The notes: generated from the letters alone by a model not told the origin. DNA of 64,000 nt from Flammeovirga pacifica (GCF_000807855.2 NZ_JRYR02000001.1:2841285-2905284), one strand, 5' to 3'. Positions 26,444 through 36,331 are shown, counted from the stretch's first letter. Made by a program: numbers and translations.

Positions 26444-27913
26444 TTAGTAACCTGGGTTTTGCTCTAAGTTTGGATTTCTGTTCATCTCTACCTGTGGTAT
26501 CGGTAGAAGAATTTTATCCTGATTCATATCATAGTTGACAAATGCATTGGCATCTTTATCAAACTCTTTCAAATTAGACATAGTATTGACTAATTGTCCA
26601 TGACGTTGAAGATCTTCCCATCTCATACCCTCTTGAGCAAACTCTAATCTTCTCTCATTTAAAATGGTATTTCTCATTACTTCTTGAGAAGTCATTTTGT
26701 CTGATGTAAGATGATTTAAACCTACTCTAGCTCGTACTTTATTTACCTCAATTGCAGCTCCATTAATATCATTTAATTCATTTAAAGCTTCTGCCTTTAC
26801 AAGTAGCATATCTGCATATCGTAAAATATATTGTCTATCTGTACTAGACCAAGCCATAGGATTTCTCCATTTGTAAGCAAAAGGTAAATTAGTAGAACCC
26901 TCGCCTACATTCGACCAATATTGATCTCTCCAAGCAGTAATATCTTCATATAAAATCGCTGCCGATTTTCTCACTACATCACCTTCTGCATCAAAAGCAT
27001 TTACTAAATCTACTGATGGCGTACCAAATTTTCTCCAATCATCATTGGTGATAGATGGAGGAAGCATCATAGCAGGAGCAAAGTTTCCAATGTTACCCCC
27101 AATGTAATTTGGCATAAATATACACTCCGAATTCTCATAAGCACCTCCAGTAAATAATGAGTTATAATCATTCACAAGAGAATAAGACGCACTGCTTTTA
27201 TCTACTTCATTTACAGCTTCAACCACCTTTTGCCATTGTTTACTTTGCGCATAAACTTTAGCTAAAAGTGCATAACAAGCTCCTTTAGTCGCTCTTGTTT
27301 TTGCTTCAGAACCATCAAATGTATCAGGTAATGCGGCCGCTGCTTCCTTTAAATCTTGCTCAATTAAAGCATACACTTCTTCTACGCTACTTCTTGGAAT
27401 ATTAACATCCTCTGGTGCTGTAGATAAAGTAGGTTGAGTAATTAAAGGTACAGGACCCCATAATTTCACTAAAGAGAAGTAGTATAACGCTCTTAAAAAT
27501 TTAGATTCTCCAATAATCTCTTCTTTACGATCAGGATCTAAATCGACCACACCATCAACTCTATATAAGACGTTATTGGCTTTAAAAATACCGTTGTATA
27601 GTGAAGACCAATCTTGATCTACTTTACTGTTTACAGCAGTAATGGTTAGTAAATCTACCGAATGAATTTCTGGATTATCTCCACCAGAATAAAAATTATC
27701 TGATCGAACATCATTGAATAACATGACATCCCATTCATAAAAATCTGAATGAAGAGTAGTATATGTACCTGCTAAAGCTGATTCTATTTGAGTAGCTCTT
27801 GTGTAAGCATTATCAGCAGTTTCGTCAGAAATAGGTTTTAAATCTAAGAAATTGTCACAAGCACTAAATGATAGTAGTGTTGCACAAAGTGTTATATATT
27901 TAATAATTTTCAT
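26444..27913 (-). CDS. RagB/SusD family nutrient uptake outer membrane lipoprotein
   Basis: A 489-residue SusD homologue, the surface lipoprotein that caps the SusC channel and binds glycan. It has a lipobox (LLSFSAC), the typical N-terminal block FLDLKPISDETADNAYTRATQIESALAG split by the helical TPR region, and the C-terminal block ILNERRLEFAQEGMRWEDLQRHG and LLPIPQVEMNRNPNLEQNPGY that define the family. It starts 11 bases after susC on the minus strand. Confidence 0.95.
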   Translation of the reverse strand: MKIIKYITLCATLLSFSACDNFLDLKPISDETADNAYTRATQIESALAGTYTTLHSDFYEWDVMLFNDVRSDNFYSGGDNPEIHSVDLLTITAVNSKVDQDWSSLYNGIFKANNVLYRVDGVVDLDPDRKEEIIGESKFLRALYYFSLVKLWGPVPLITQPTLSTAPEDVNIPRSSVEEVYALIEQDLKEAAAALPDTFDGSEAKTRATKGACYALLAKVYAQSKQWQKVVEAVNEVDKSSASYSLVNDYNSLFTGGAYENSECIFMPNYIGGNIGNFAPAMMLPPSITNDDWRKFGTPSVDLVNAFDAEGDVVRKSAAILYEDITAWRDQYWSNVGEGSTNLPFAYKWRNPMAWSSTDRQYILRYADMLLVKAEALNELNDINGAAIEVNKVRARVGLNHLTSDKMTSQEVMRNTILNERRLEFAQEGMRWEDLQRHGQLVNTMSNLKEFDKDANAFVNYDMNQDKILLPIPQVEMNRNPNLEQNPGY

Positions 27914-27924
27914 GTCGCTAAGAA

Positions 27925-30903
27925 TTAGAATGATACGTTAAGACCGAAAATGTATGTTCTTGTTTGAGGATAAGTACCAAAGTCAATACCCATCACTCTA
28001 TTATCTCCACCTCTATAATTTACTTCTGGATCAAACCCAGAATAGTTGGTAATTGTAAAAAGGTTTTCGCCTGTTGCATACAATCTACAAGAGCCTAAAT
28101 GTAACTTCTGTAAGAATGTAGAAGGTACGTTATAACTAAATGTCAATGCTTTTAATCTTAAATAAGAAGCATCTTCGATAAATCGATCTGAGATTAAATT
28201 GTTTGTTACAGCTTGATCGCTTCCTAAAGGATGAACACGAGGAATATCAGTGATATCACCAGGTTTTTGCCATCTTCTCAATACTTCAGTAGTTTGATTC
28301 ATAGGAGAAGACATCGATGTAGTTACAATTTTTGAAGCATTCAACATTTGGTTACCATGTGAACCTTGGATGAAGATATTCAGAGTGAAATTCTTATAAG
28401 AAATGTTGTTTGTAAATCCGTAAATAAATGTTGGATTGGCATCTCCAATAACTCTTCTGTCTTCTGGTGATGGAGCAAAAGTTGTCTCACCATCTTGAGT
28501 AAAGTAATAAGAATTACCTGTTTCTGGATCCACTCCTGCAAAAGCATATCCATACAATGAACCTAATGGTAACCCTTCTTCAATAATGATCGCATTATCT
28601 TTAGAGATGACATCTACATAACCATCCAATACTGTTTGCCCCACTAAATTAGTAACCTTATTTCTATTTAATGATAAGTTGAAATTCGTCGTCCATTCAA
28701 CGGCTTTATCAATATTGACCGTGTTTAAATTAAACTCTAAACCTTTATTTTCTAAAGAACCAATATTTTGAATGGCTGAATTATAACCTGTAGATTTTGG
28801 TAGTGGTGCATCAAATAACAAATCATTCGTTACTTTATGATATGCATCTACTGTCAACTCTACTCTATCATCGAATAAACCTAAATCGAAACCAATATTA
28901 AATTGTTCTGACTCTTCCCATTTCAATTTTTGATTTTCTACTGATGAAGGGTATGAACCCGGAGTAGCTGTTCCGGTAAACGGATAAGGAGCATCTTTAG
29001 AAACTCTTGCCATATAAGAATAAGGAGCAATGTTATCATTACCAACCACACCCCAACCAGCTCTTAATTTCAAATCAGATATTTGATCTACGTTTTTAAG
29101 AAAATCTTCTTCAGACAATCTCCAACCAGCAGATAACGAAGGGAAGAATCCCCATCTTTTTTGAGGACCAAATACTGATGATCCATCCATTCTAATATTT
29201 GCAGTAAGAAGATACTTATTATCAAAGTCGTAATTTACACGACCAATAAAAGAAGCATTTGCTTTTTCTGAAGCCCAAGCAGATGATGCTATAATGTTAG
29301 CACCAGCATTAGGTGTAGAAATTTGATCAGAATCAAAACCTTGTCTTTCAATATTAGAACTTTGCCAATGGTATTTCTGTATAACTGATCCTGCTAATAA
29401 GTTAAACTTACTCTTACCTATTTGCTTATCGTATGATAAGGTGTTATCAAAAATGAAGTAACGGTTATTGTCTTGATTAAAAACAGAAACACCTTTTTTA
29501 GCTCTACCATCTACCGTTTCAAATGGATCTTTAAACGATCTAAATTGAGACGAATTATGATCGATTCCTAAATTAGTTTTGAATTTAAGACCTTCAATAA
29601 TTGTTGCTTCGGCATAGAAATTAGCCAAGAAACGCTTATTTGCAAAACCTCTATCAATCCCATCTGTACTTGCTAATGGGTTTTCCCATGCTTGCGCTAA
29701 AGGATTTGTAGTAAAGCTTCCATCAGGATTTCTAATACCAATTATAGAAGGTGTTGTGAGTGTTCCTAATAAAACGCCACCACGATCTACACCGATATTA
29801 TCGTTAACATCAACATCTTTATAGTCTGTATAGTTAACTCTTGTTCCTACTTTTAACCATGAAGAAACTTCTTGATCTAAATTTACCTTAAAGTTAGCTC
29901 TTTGCATTTCTGCAGATCGAACAGCTCCTTCAACATCAGTGTAACCACCAGAAATATAGTAGTTGGTCTTTTTTGACTTTCCTGAGATGGACATTTGATA
30001 ATTTTGAGTAAATCCTCTTTGGAAGACCTCATTTTGCCAATCTGTTCTTTCTTGATAACTACCCCAATCATTAAATGATGTTCCCATATCAGTCATTAAC
30101 TGTCTGAATTGCTCACCATTTAATACTTCTTGAGTATTCCATACTTCAGAAAAACCACCATACACATCTAATGCAACAGTTGGTTTATCAGAAGTACCTT
30201 TTTTAGTCGTAATTAAAACAACACCATTTGCCCCCTGTGCTCCATAAATAGCAGCAGCTGAAGCATCTTTTAATACTGATACACTTTCGATATCTGATGG
30301 GCTTAATGATCTAGTATCTGTGGTAGGTACGCCATCTACAACATATAATGGTTCTGAAGAAGCATTAATAGAGTTCGTACCACGAATACGCATTGAAATT
30401 CCCTGAGAAGGTTTACCAGAAGACGCCTGTACTTGCACACCTGCTACTTTACCTTGTATTAAGGCTCCCATTTGAGAGTTAGGTCTTGATTGCATTTCTT
30501 CTGCACCTACAACAGATACAGAACCGGTTACGTCTTTTTTATCTTGTGTACCATAACCAATAACCACAAGTTCACTTAATGTTTGCATGTCTTCCTCCAT
30601 GGTCACATCAATTTTAGTTTGTGTGCCCACAACTATCTCTTGAGTAACCATACCCAAATATCTAAAGACTAGCTTATCTTCTTGAGATGATACTTGAATC
30701 GAATACTCTCCATTAAAATCTGTGGTTGTACCTGAAGAGGAATTATTAATTAAAATATTAACGCCTGGCATTGGACCGCCTTGAAGGTCAGTCACCACCC
30801 CTTTTATAATTTGTGCTTCTGATAAAAATGAAACAAATAAAAGAGGGATCAATAAATTTAGCCATTTTGGAAAAATGTCTAATAGAGTAAATTTAATAGT
30901 CAT
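27925..30903 (-). CDS. SusC/RagA family TonB-dependent outer membrane transporter
   Basis: A 992-residue TonB-dependent oligosaccharide importer. It starts with a signal segment (to about residue 30), then a carboxypeptidase-like regulatory domain (IKGVVTDLQGGPMPGVNI...), a TonB-box region (SELVVIGYGTQ), a plug domain (VAGVQVQASSGKPSQG, MRIRGTNSIN) and a 22-strand barrel ending in FGLNVSF with terminal Phe. The spacing to susD (11 bases) and the downstream GH30 genes identify a polysaccharide utilisation locus. No N-terminal anti-sigma-interaction extension is seen, consistent with control by the adjacent DUF6377-type regulator. Confidence 0.96.
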   Translation of the reverse strand: MTIKFTLLDIFPKWLNLLIPLLFVSFLSEAQIIKGVVTDLQGGPMPGVNILINNSSSGTTTDFNGEYSIQVSSQEDKLVFRYLGMVTQEIVVGTQTKIDVTMEEDMQTLSELVVIGYGTQDKKDVTGSVSVVGAEEMQSRPNSQMGALIQGKVAGVQVQASSGKPSQGISMRIRGTNSINASSEPLYVVDGVPTTDTRSLSPSDIESVSVLKDASAAAIYGAQGANGVVLITTKKGTSDKPTVALDVYGGFSEVWNTQEVLNGEQFRQLMTDMGTSFNDWGSYQERTDWQNEVFQRGFTQNYQMSISGKSKKTNYYISGGYTDVEGAVRSAEMQRANFKVNLDQEVSSWLKVGTRVNYTDYKDVDVNDNIGVDRGGVLLGTLTTPSIIGIRNPDGSFTTNPLAQAWENPLASTDGIDRGFANKRFLANFYAEATIIEGLKFKTNLGIDHNSSQFRSFKDPFETVDGRAKKGVSVFNQDNNRYFIFDNTLSYDKQIGKSKFNLLAGSVIQKYHWQSSNIERQGFDSDQISTPNAGANIIASSAWASEKANASFIGRVNYDFDNKYLLTANIRMDGSSVFGPQKRWGFFPSLSAGWRLSEEDFLKNVDQISDLKLRAGWGVVGNDNIAPYSYMARVSKDAPYPFTGTATPGSYPSSVENQKLKWEESEQFNIGFDLGLFDDRVELTVDAYHKVTNDLLFDAPLPKSTGYNSAIQNIGSLENKGLEFNLNTVNIDKAVEWTTNFNLSLNRNKVTNLVGQTVLDGYVDVISKDNAIIIEEGLPLGSLYGYAFAGVDPETGNSYYFTQDGETTFAPSPEDRRVIGDANPTFIYGFTNNISYKNFTLNIFIQGSHGNQMLNASKIVTTSMSSPMNQTTEVLRRWQKPGDITDIPRVHPLGSDQAVTNNLISDRFIEDASYLRLKALTFSYNVPSTFLQKLHLGSCRLYATGENLFTITNYSGFDPEVNYRGGDNRVMGIDFGTYPQTRTYIFGLNVSF

Positions 30904-31090
30904 ATTACTGTTGTTTGTCTTTTGTAATAAAACATTTCATTAGATGAACATTGAAAAAGAAATTTGTGATCTAGATTACATGACAAAACAAATACTCAAA
31001 AAGTGTCTTTACTACGCTTAGTAGGTAATTAGTAGAACCATAAGACAATTAAAGCATTAAAAATCAATTATTTAACAAATAAATGCCTTA

Positions 31091-31098
31091 CAAAATTA
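31091..31098 (-). promoter_or_regulatory. Candidate -7 box of the SusC operon
   Basis: On the minus strand TAATTTTG exactly matches TAnnTTTG, about 190 bases upstream of susC and just after the regulator gene's stop. The -33 element is not clear, as expected if an activator is needed. Confidence 0.35.
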
Positions 31099-31138
31099 GT
31101 AGTAGTTTTATAAGATGTTATAACTACTAAAATCAGCT

Positions 31139-32797
31139 TTAATCAATTTTCATGATAAAATCTTCTAACTCTTCACGAGGAACGATTGCTTTATTTTTTA
31201 CTTTTACTCTATAGTTATACACCGTTACAACAGAGTTCCCTAACAAGTGAGCAATCTTGTTTGAGTCTGTAATGCCCAAACGAATCAATGCAAAAATTCT
31301 AAGTTCAGTATTTAATAATTGATGTCCTTTAATTAAAATAGGATCATTAGGTTCTAATAATTCATTTAGTTTACTAACAAAATTAGGATAGATCGTTAAG
31401 AAGGTTTCATCAAAGTTTTTATAAAAAGCCTTCATCTCATTCTTTCTAAGATCATCGGATTTTAATTCTTCTAATAGTTTAGAATATTTTCTTTCGATAA
31501 GCATCTTCTTGGTATAATTGCTTTGCTTCTCTAACTTATCAATATAATCAGAACATATTTTTAAGAATTCACCAATATAGACTTCCTTCACATGAGATGT
31601 ATTTTTTAAATCGTCAGAAACCTCTTTTAACTTAGTATTGATATCCAATAATTCACTATTGGCATTTTGTAATTGCTGGTTAATCTCTACTTGATTTTTC
31701 TCCGAAGTTCTTAAAGCTTTCATTTGCTTCAAGTAAATGATAGAAAAAGCTATAGAAACCACAGATAATAAACTTATCACTACTGTAAAAATTTCTAATC
31801 TATTTGCCTTTTGAGAAATTTGAGACTCGTAAGATTTTGAAATGATAGGTTGAATATTTGCAATTTGTATTGCTCTTAATTTTGAGCCATAAAAAGAGGC
31901 ATCTTCAAATGAAATATTAATGTATCGATAAGCTCTTTTAATATCCCCTTGTTTATGAAGAAGCAAAGCTAAAGTTGCTAAGGAAGCATTGTCTTTTGTA
32001 CAACTTTTAATATCTGAAATAGCAGAAAGGAGAAGGTACTTTGTTTGACTGATTATATCATGCTCTACTTCATAAGTAAGCGACCTCATAAAAGCAGCCT
32101 TTGAATACTCCCTATCTCCAATTTCAGTTTTATTAAAAATAAGAGTATTGTATTTTCTAGCTTTCAATAAGTCTCTTTGATCTAAAGCTCTAGTTTCAAT
32201 TATATCTAAATAGGTATAGGAGTTTTTGGGAACATTGGATAACAAGGAATCGCAATAAAGGTTGTACTTCTTATGATAAGCTTCTTTCAACTTTCTAGCA
32301 GAAGAATAAAAGTACAATTGATTAAACCTTTCTTTATTGATTTTATAGTAATATATCAATTGTTCTTTCGTAAGATGTTTCCTGTTGACTTTATCAAGTA
32401 CTTCTCCAGATTCTTGATAAATTCCCGAGGTAACTAATATACTTGCAAGATTTAATCGACTATCATTTATCCAATGAAGATGATTTGCTTTTTCTGCAAA
32501 TTGAAGTTGCTCGTAAGCAAAATATAAAGCTCCCCCAAATTCATATACTTCATATTGTTTGAAAAGGTCATGTGCTAAATAGTATTTATCTTCTAAAGGA
32601 AGATCTTGGTTTTCTTCCAATTGAAATTTAAGGTCTTTAATTTTCTCTTCTTTCTTGTTTGATAAAGCTTCCCTCATTTCTATGGCTTTATCCAATTCTA
32701 TAAAAAGGGAATCTATCTCCTTATTTTGCCCATAAACAGAAGTGACTATGTTGAACAATACGAAAGTTGAAAAAAATTTAAGTAATCGATAAGTCAT
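31139..32797 (-). CDS. PUL regulator with TPR sensor, DUF6377 type
   Basis: A 552-residue membrane-anchored regulator. A signal peptide precedes a helical TPR-like periplasmic domain (EIDSLFIELDKAIEMREAL, then repeated helical pairs to about 320). One membrane helix (about 338-356, VVISLLSVVSIAFSIIYLK) leads to a coiled coil and a C-terminal DNA-binding part with a helix-turn-helix-like segment (GITDSNKIAHLLGNSVVTVYNYR). This is the DUF6377-type family seen beside Sus loci. It lies upstream of susC on the same strand with a 235-base gap, so it probably controls the locus; how it senses glycan is unknown. Confidence 0.85.
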   Translation of the reverse strand: MTYRLLKFFSTFVLFNIVTSVYGQNKEIDSLFIELDKAIEMREALSNKKEEKIKDLKFQLEENQDLPLEDKYYLAHDLFKQYEVYEFGGALYFAYEQLQFAEKANHLHWINDSRLNLASILVTSGIYQESGEVLDKVNRKHLTKEQLIYYYKINKERFNQLYFYSSARKLKEAYHKKYNLYCDSLLSNVPKNSYTYLDIIETRALDQRDLLKARKYNTLIFNKTEIGDREYSKAAFMRSLTYEVEHDIISQTKYLLLSAISDIKSCTKDNASLATLALLLHKQGDIKRAYRYINISFEDASFYGSKLRAIQIANIQPIISKSYESQISQKANRLEIFTVVISLLSVVSIAFSIIYLKQMKALRTSEKNQVEINQQLQNANSELLDINTKLKEVSDDLKNTSHVKEVYIGEFLKICSDYIDKLEKQSNYTKKMLIERKYSKLLEELKSDDLRKNEMKAFYKNFDETFLTIYPNFVSKLNELLEPNDPILIKGHQLLNTELRIFALIRLGITDSNKIAHLLGNSVVTVYNYRVKVKNKAIVPREELEDFIMKID

Positions 32798-32970
32798 TTT
32801 GGTGAGTTAACAGTGATTTAATTATAGTTCTCTTATTGGACAATATTTTCATTTAATCCTGCTAATTTAAATTTAATTCATAAGAATTAATGTAAAAAAT
32901 CTCATCTAACATGATATTTTTAAGTAAGTCTGGTCATACATTAAAAATGATAAGAAATTTACGGTATAAA

Positions 32971-33003
32971 AAAAACAGGTAAGATTACTCTCACCTGTTT
33001 TTT
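32971..33003 (-). terminator. Terminator of dusB
   Basis: On the minus strand AAAACAGGT and ACCTGTTTT pair around a 12-base loop and run into eight T residues, about 20 bases after the dusB stop. Confidence 0.8.
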
Positions 33004-33022
33004 CAAATCAATTGATATAAAA

Positions 33023-34015
33023 TTATACAATTGGTTCTTTATCATAATGTTCTTGAACATCCGAAAGTATATTCAGTACTTCTTCATGCGTCATGGCTTC
33101 AACCAAACGTGTTCTAAATGGCTTGAAGTGTGTGATACCTTTAAAGTAAGAAGTATAATGTCTTCTCATTTCAAAAATACCTGTTTTATCACCTTTCCAT
33201 TCAACAGAAAAATCTAAATGACGTCTCAGTGTATTGATTCTTTCTTCTAAAGTAGGAACATCTAAGATCTCTCCTGTTTCCATGAAGTGCTTTATTTCTC
33301 TAAAGATCCAAGGGTAACCAATAGAAGCACGACCAATCATGATACCGTCTACTTCATATTTATTTTTATACTCCAATGCTTTTTGAGGTGAATCGATATC
33401 ACCATTACCAAAAATAGGAATATGAATATCTGGGTGATTTTTGACTTCAGCAATTTTTGTCCAATCAGCAACACCTTTATACATTTGCTGACGAGTTCTA
33501 CCATGAATAGTTAAAGCCTGAACACCTACATCTTGAAGACGTTTGGCTACTTCGACAATTCTAATAGTACTATCGTCCCATCCTAATCTTGTCTTTACAG
33601 TAACAGGCTTTTGAACTTGCTTTACAATTTCTTCGGTCATGCTTTGCATTTTGTCTATATCTAACAAAATACCAGCACCTGCACCTTTACCAGCTACTTT
33701 TTTTACAGGACATCCGTAGTTGATATCAATTAATTCTGGATTAGCTTCTTCAGCGATTGCAGCAGCTTCACGCATTGAGTCTATTTTTTCTCCAAAAATC
33801 TGAATACCGATAGGACGCTCATAGTCATAGATATCTAGTTTCTGACGACTTTTTGCTGCATCACGAATTAATCCCTCAGCAGAGATGAATTCTGTATACA
33901 TCAAATCTGCACCATTTTCTTTACAAACCGCTCTGAAAGGAGGATCACTTACGTCTTCCATTGGAGCAAGAAGTAAAGGAAAGTTTTTTATTTCTACGTC
34001 ACCTATTTTTACCAC
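33023..34015 (-). CDS. dusB: tRNA-dihydrouridine synthase (DusB family)
   Basis: A 330-residue FMN enzyme that reduces uridine in tRNA D-loops. Conserved blocks are LAPMEDVSDPPFR near the start, the catalytic Cys in NYGCPVKKV, GAGAGILLD, and the FMN-phosphate segment VDGIMIGRASIGYPW. The C-terminal four-helix domain is present (about 245-330). It is divergent from the CPBP operon with 186 bases between starts. Confidence 0.95.
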   Translation of the reverse strand: MVKIGDVEIKNFPLLLAPMEDVSDPPFRAVCKENGADLMYTEFISAEGLIRDAAKSRQKLDIYDYERPIGIQIFGEKIDSMREAAAIAEEANPELIDINYGCPVKKVAGKGAGAGILLDIDKMQSMTEEIVKQVQKPVTVKTRLGWDDSTIRIVEVAKRLQDVGVQALTIHGRTRQQMYKGVADWTKIAEVKNHPDIHIPIFGNGDIDSPQKALEYKNKYEVDGIMIGRASIGYPWIFREIKHFMETGEILDVPTLEERINTLRRHLDFSVEWKGDKTGIFEMRRHYTSYFKGITHFKPFRTRLVEAMTHEEVLNILSDVQEHYDKEPIV

Positions 34016-34075
34016 GAGATGAAATCAATTTAAATGTTTAGCAATTATTGTAGCAATTACTCTTAAAGAAAAAAG

Positions 34076-34083
34076 TATCTTTG
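34076..34083 (+). promoter_or_regulatory. Candidate -7 box of the CPBP-DUF2007-cdsA operon
   Basis: TATCTTTG exactly matches TAnnTTTG, giving a leader of about 110 bases. A TTG at 34048-34050 is the best -33 candidate, though the spacer (25 bases) is long. Confidence 0.45.
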
Positions 34084-34201
34084 CTATATTATACAACTAG
34101 TTATATACAACACAAGTTCGTAAATCACTCTTAATAAGCTTGTTCTGTAACAACTATTAAGAATAAACGACTGTTTGTAACTGCAAAGTTAAACAAAGTA
34201 A

Positions 34202-35125
34202 ATGACAGAGCATATACATCAACGTTCGACATTTGATTACATTGTCAAGTTTTTTGGAATTTTTTTAGCAATTCTCTGTTTTACGCTTATTGGTCAGGCG
34301 GTAGCTGTAGCATTATTATTACCTCTTCATGGTTATGATGTTATGGAAGTGTTCAACAGTTTGACATCTTACAATAATCGTTTTGAGTTATTACTTACTC
34401 AGGGAATATCAGCACTTTTCACCTTTATCATTGGTCCATTAGTTTATGGTTTCTATTTTGATAAATCATATACATTACAACTTAGAAGGCCAACTTCTGC
34501 TCCTAGTCAGTATTGGATTTCTATTTTTATTGTAATAACACTTTTACCTTTGGGAGGACTCATTCTTTATTGGAATCAAAATGTACAACTTCCAGAATTT
34601 TTAAGCGGTGTAGAAACATGGTTTCGCACTAAAGAAATACATTTAGCAGAAGTGACCGCTTTCTTAGTTAATTTTGAAAATTTCTGGGAATTTCTTTTAG
34701 GCTTTATCGTAATAGCAGTATTTGCTGGAGTTGGTGAGGAAATTGTATTCAGAGGCTTTTTACAACGTTATTTAGAAGGTATATTTAAAAATGTACATGT
34801 GGGTATTTGGTTATCCGCCTTTATTTTTTCTGCAATACATGTACAATTTTATGGTTTCTTTGTAAGAATGCTTTTGGGCGTACTCTTTGGATATTTATTT
34901 TTGTGGTCAGGAAGAAGTTTATATCCTTGTATAATTGCCCACATTACGAATAACGCAATTACAGTAATTAGTGTATATTTGAACAAAGAAGAATATCTTC
35001 CAGAAATGAAAGATCCATTTTCTACAGAAGCACCGGAGTGGTATGTAGTTTTAATTTCTACTGTTATAGCTCTTGGTCTATTGTATTACTATCGAAAACT
35101 TGGAAATAAAAAAATTAAAATTTAA
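34202..35125 (+). CDS. CPBP family intramembrane glutamic endopeptidase
   Basis: A 307-residue polytopic protein with about eight membrane helices. The CPBP (Abi/CaaX-protease-like) motifs are visible: EExxxR as E179-E180...R184 (GVGEEIVFRGF), the His of FSAIHVQFYG and the final HITNNA block. The family cleaves or processes membrane-embedded peptides; no substrate is apparent. It starts an operon in which a DUF2007 gene follows after 12 bases and cdsA overlaps that one. Confidence 0.9.
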   Translation: MTEHIHQRSTFDYIVKFFGIFLAILCFTLIGQAVAVALLLPLHGYDVMEVFNSLTSYNNRFELLLTQGISALFTFIIGPLVYGFYFDKSYTLQLRRPTSAPSQYWISIFIVITLLPLGGLILYWNQNVQLPEFLSGVETWFRTKEIHLAEVTAFLVNFENFWEFLLGFIVIAVFAGVGEEIVFRGFLQRYLEGIFKNVHVGIWLSAFIFSAIHVQFYGFFVRMLLGVLFGYLFLWSGRSLYPCIIAHITNNAITVISVYLNKEEYLPEMKDPFSTEAPEWYVVLISTVIALGLLYYYRKLGNKKIKI

Positions 35126-35137
35126 CCTACTGTAAAT

Positions 35138-35347
35138 ATGTCAAATTGGGTAAAAATATTTGCGTCTGATCAAATTTATAAAGCTGAAATAGTAAAGTCA
35201 GTTTTAGAAGAAAGAGGGATTGTTGCCGTTATTTTAGACAAAAGAGATTCGTCTTATAATGATTTTGGGTTAAGAGAAGTCATGGTCGACGAATCTAGAA
35301 AAGAAGAAGCTGAAACTATAATTAAACAAGATGTTGAACTTAAATAA
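35138..35347 (+). CDS. DUF2007 domain protein
   Basis: A 69-residue protein matching the DUF2007 family (WVKIFASDQIYKAEIVKSVLEERGI...AVILDKRDS, ending REVMVDESRKEEAETIIK). It is described as a putative signal-transducing protein with a ferredoxin-like fold; the function is unknown. It sits 12 bases after the CPBP protease gene, and its last 17 bases overlap the start of cdsA, so translation of the two is probably coupled. Confidence 0.85.
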   Translation: MSNWVKIFASDQIYKAEIVKSVLEERGIVAVILDKRDSSYNDFGLREVMVDESRKEEAETIIKQDVELK

Positions 35348-36170
35348 ACGATCTGAACTTACACAAAGAGTCATTGTTGGATTTTTAGGTGGTGTAGGGA
35401 TGATCGGAGCAATCTATTATGGAGCATGGACTTATTTTGCCCTGTTCTTAATTATAAGCATTGCAACAATTTTAGAATTTTACAAACTTTTAAGGTTAGA
35501 AGAACATCTACCTTTAAGAACATATGGTACCACTTTAGGTATTCTTATTTACTGTCTTACTTTTTTTATTGAACTCGATCTGATTTCAACTAAATGGATG
35601 TATTTGTTTTTTGTTGGATTTACCTCCGCGTATCTTATTAAATTATACAATAAAGCAGATAAACAACCTTTCAAGAACTTAGCATATACTTTTCTTGGTG
35701 TAATGTATTGTTCTGTTCCTTTTGCATTAATTCATACCTATGTATTTTTTGATACCCAGTATCACTATGAAATACTAATTGGGGCAATGCTAATTCTTTG
35801 GGCTAATGATTCTGGAGCTTACTTTTCTGGTAAAACATTTGGTCGAAGAAAATTATTTGAAAGAATATCTCCTAAGAAAACATGGGAAGGCAGTATTGGA
35901 GGTGCAGCATTAGCTGTAACCGTCAGTTTAGTGTTTTCTCATTTCTATACATCATTAGAAGCTTGGAGATGGGTTACTATTGCTATCATAATAGTAGTTA
36001 CAGGCACTTACGGTGATTTAGTTGAATCTTTATTTAAAAGAAGTATGAGCATCAAAGATTCGGGTACTACTTTACCTGGGCATGGTGGTTTCTTAGATAG
36101 ATTTGATGGTTTATTGTTATCAGCACCATTTATTGCTGCCTTTTTAAGAATATTCCCTCCAAATTTCTAA
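35331..36170 (+). CDS. cdsA: Phosphatidate cytidylyltransferase
   Basis: A 279-residue membrane enzyme that makes CDP-diacylglycerol from CTP and phosphatidate, the branch point of phospholipid synthesis. About eight hydrophobic helices precede the C-terminal family signature SLFKRSMSIKDSGTTLPGHG followed by GFLDRFDGL. The start at 35331 lies inside the DUF2007 gene (17-base overlap). It ends the operon; tRNA genes follow. Confidence 0.95.
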   Translation: MLNLNKRSELTQRVIVGFLGGVGMIGAIYYGAWTYFALFLIISIATILEFYKLLRLEEHLPLRTYGTTLGILIYCLTFFIELDLISTKWMYLFFVGFTSAYLIKLYNKADKQPFKNLAYTFLGVMYCSVPFALIHTYVFFDTQYHYEILIGAMLILWANDSGAYFSGKTFGRRKLFERISPKKTWEGSIGGAALAVTVSLVFSHFYTSLEAWRWVTIAIIIVVTGTYGDLVESLFKRSMSIKDSGTTLPGHGGFLDRFDGLLLSAPFIAAFLRIFPPNF

Positions 36171-36186
36171 AATAATTCTGTAAATA

Positions 36187-36218
36187 TTTGGAAGTGATAA
36201 AACTTTCTTACATATTTG
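36187..36218 (+). promoter_or_regulatory. Promoter of tRNA-Ser copy 1
   Basis: TTTG at 36187-36190 and CATATTTG at 36211-36218, 20 bases apart, match the -33/-7 layout (one mismatch in TAnnTTTG). The second tRNA copy has the same -7 box with its own TTTG, supporting the assignment. Confidence 0.55.
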
Positions 36219-36246
36219 CACCCGCTATCACAAACAGATAGCACAT

Positions 36247-36331
36247 AGAGAGTTGGCAGAGTGGTCGAATGCGGTAGTCTTGAAAACTATTGTACCGCGA
36301 GGTACCGGGGGTTCGAATCCCTCACTCTCTG
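36247..36331 (+). tRNA. tRNA-Ser (anticodon UGA), copy 1
   Basis: An 85-base class II tRNA. The acceptor stem is AGAGAGT with ACTCTCT and the discriminator is G (36331). The D arm is GCAGAGTGG...GC. The anticodon loop CTTGAAA gives UGA, reading UCN serine codons. The long variable arm (GTACC GCGA GGTAC) is typical of serine tRNA, and the T arm has GGGGGTTCGAATCCCTC. The full CCA does not follow the discriminator directly: the genome reads G-CACCA. A GCTATC...GATAGC hairpin lies in the leader. Confidence 0.95.
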
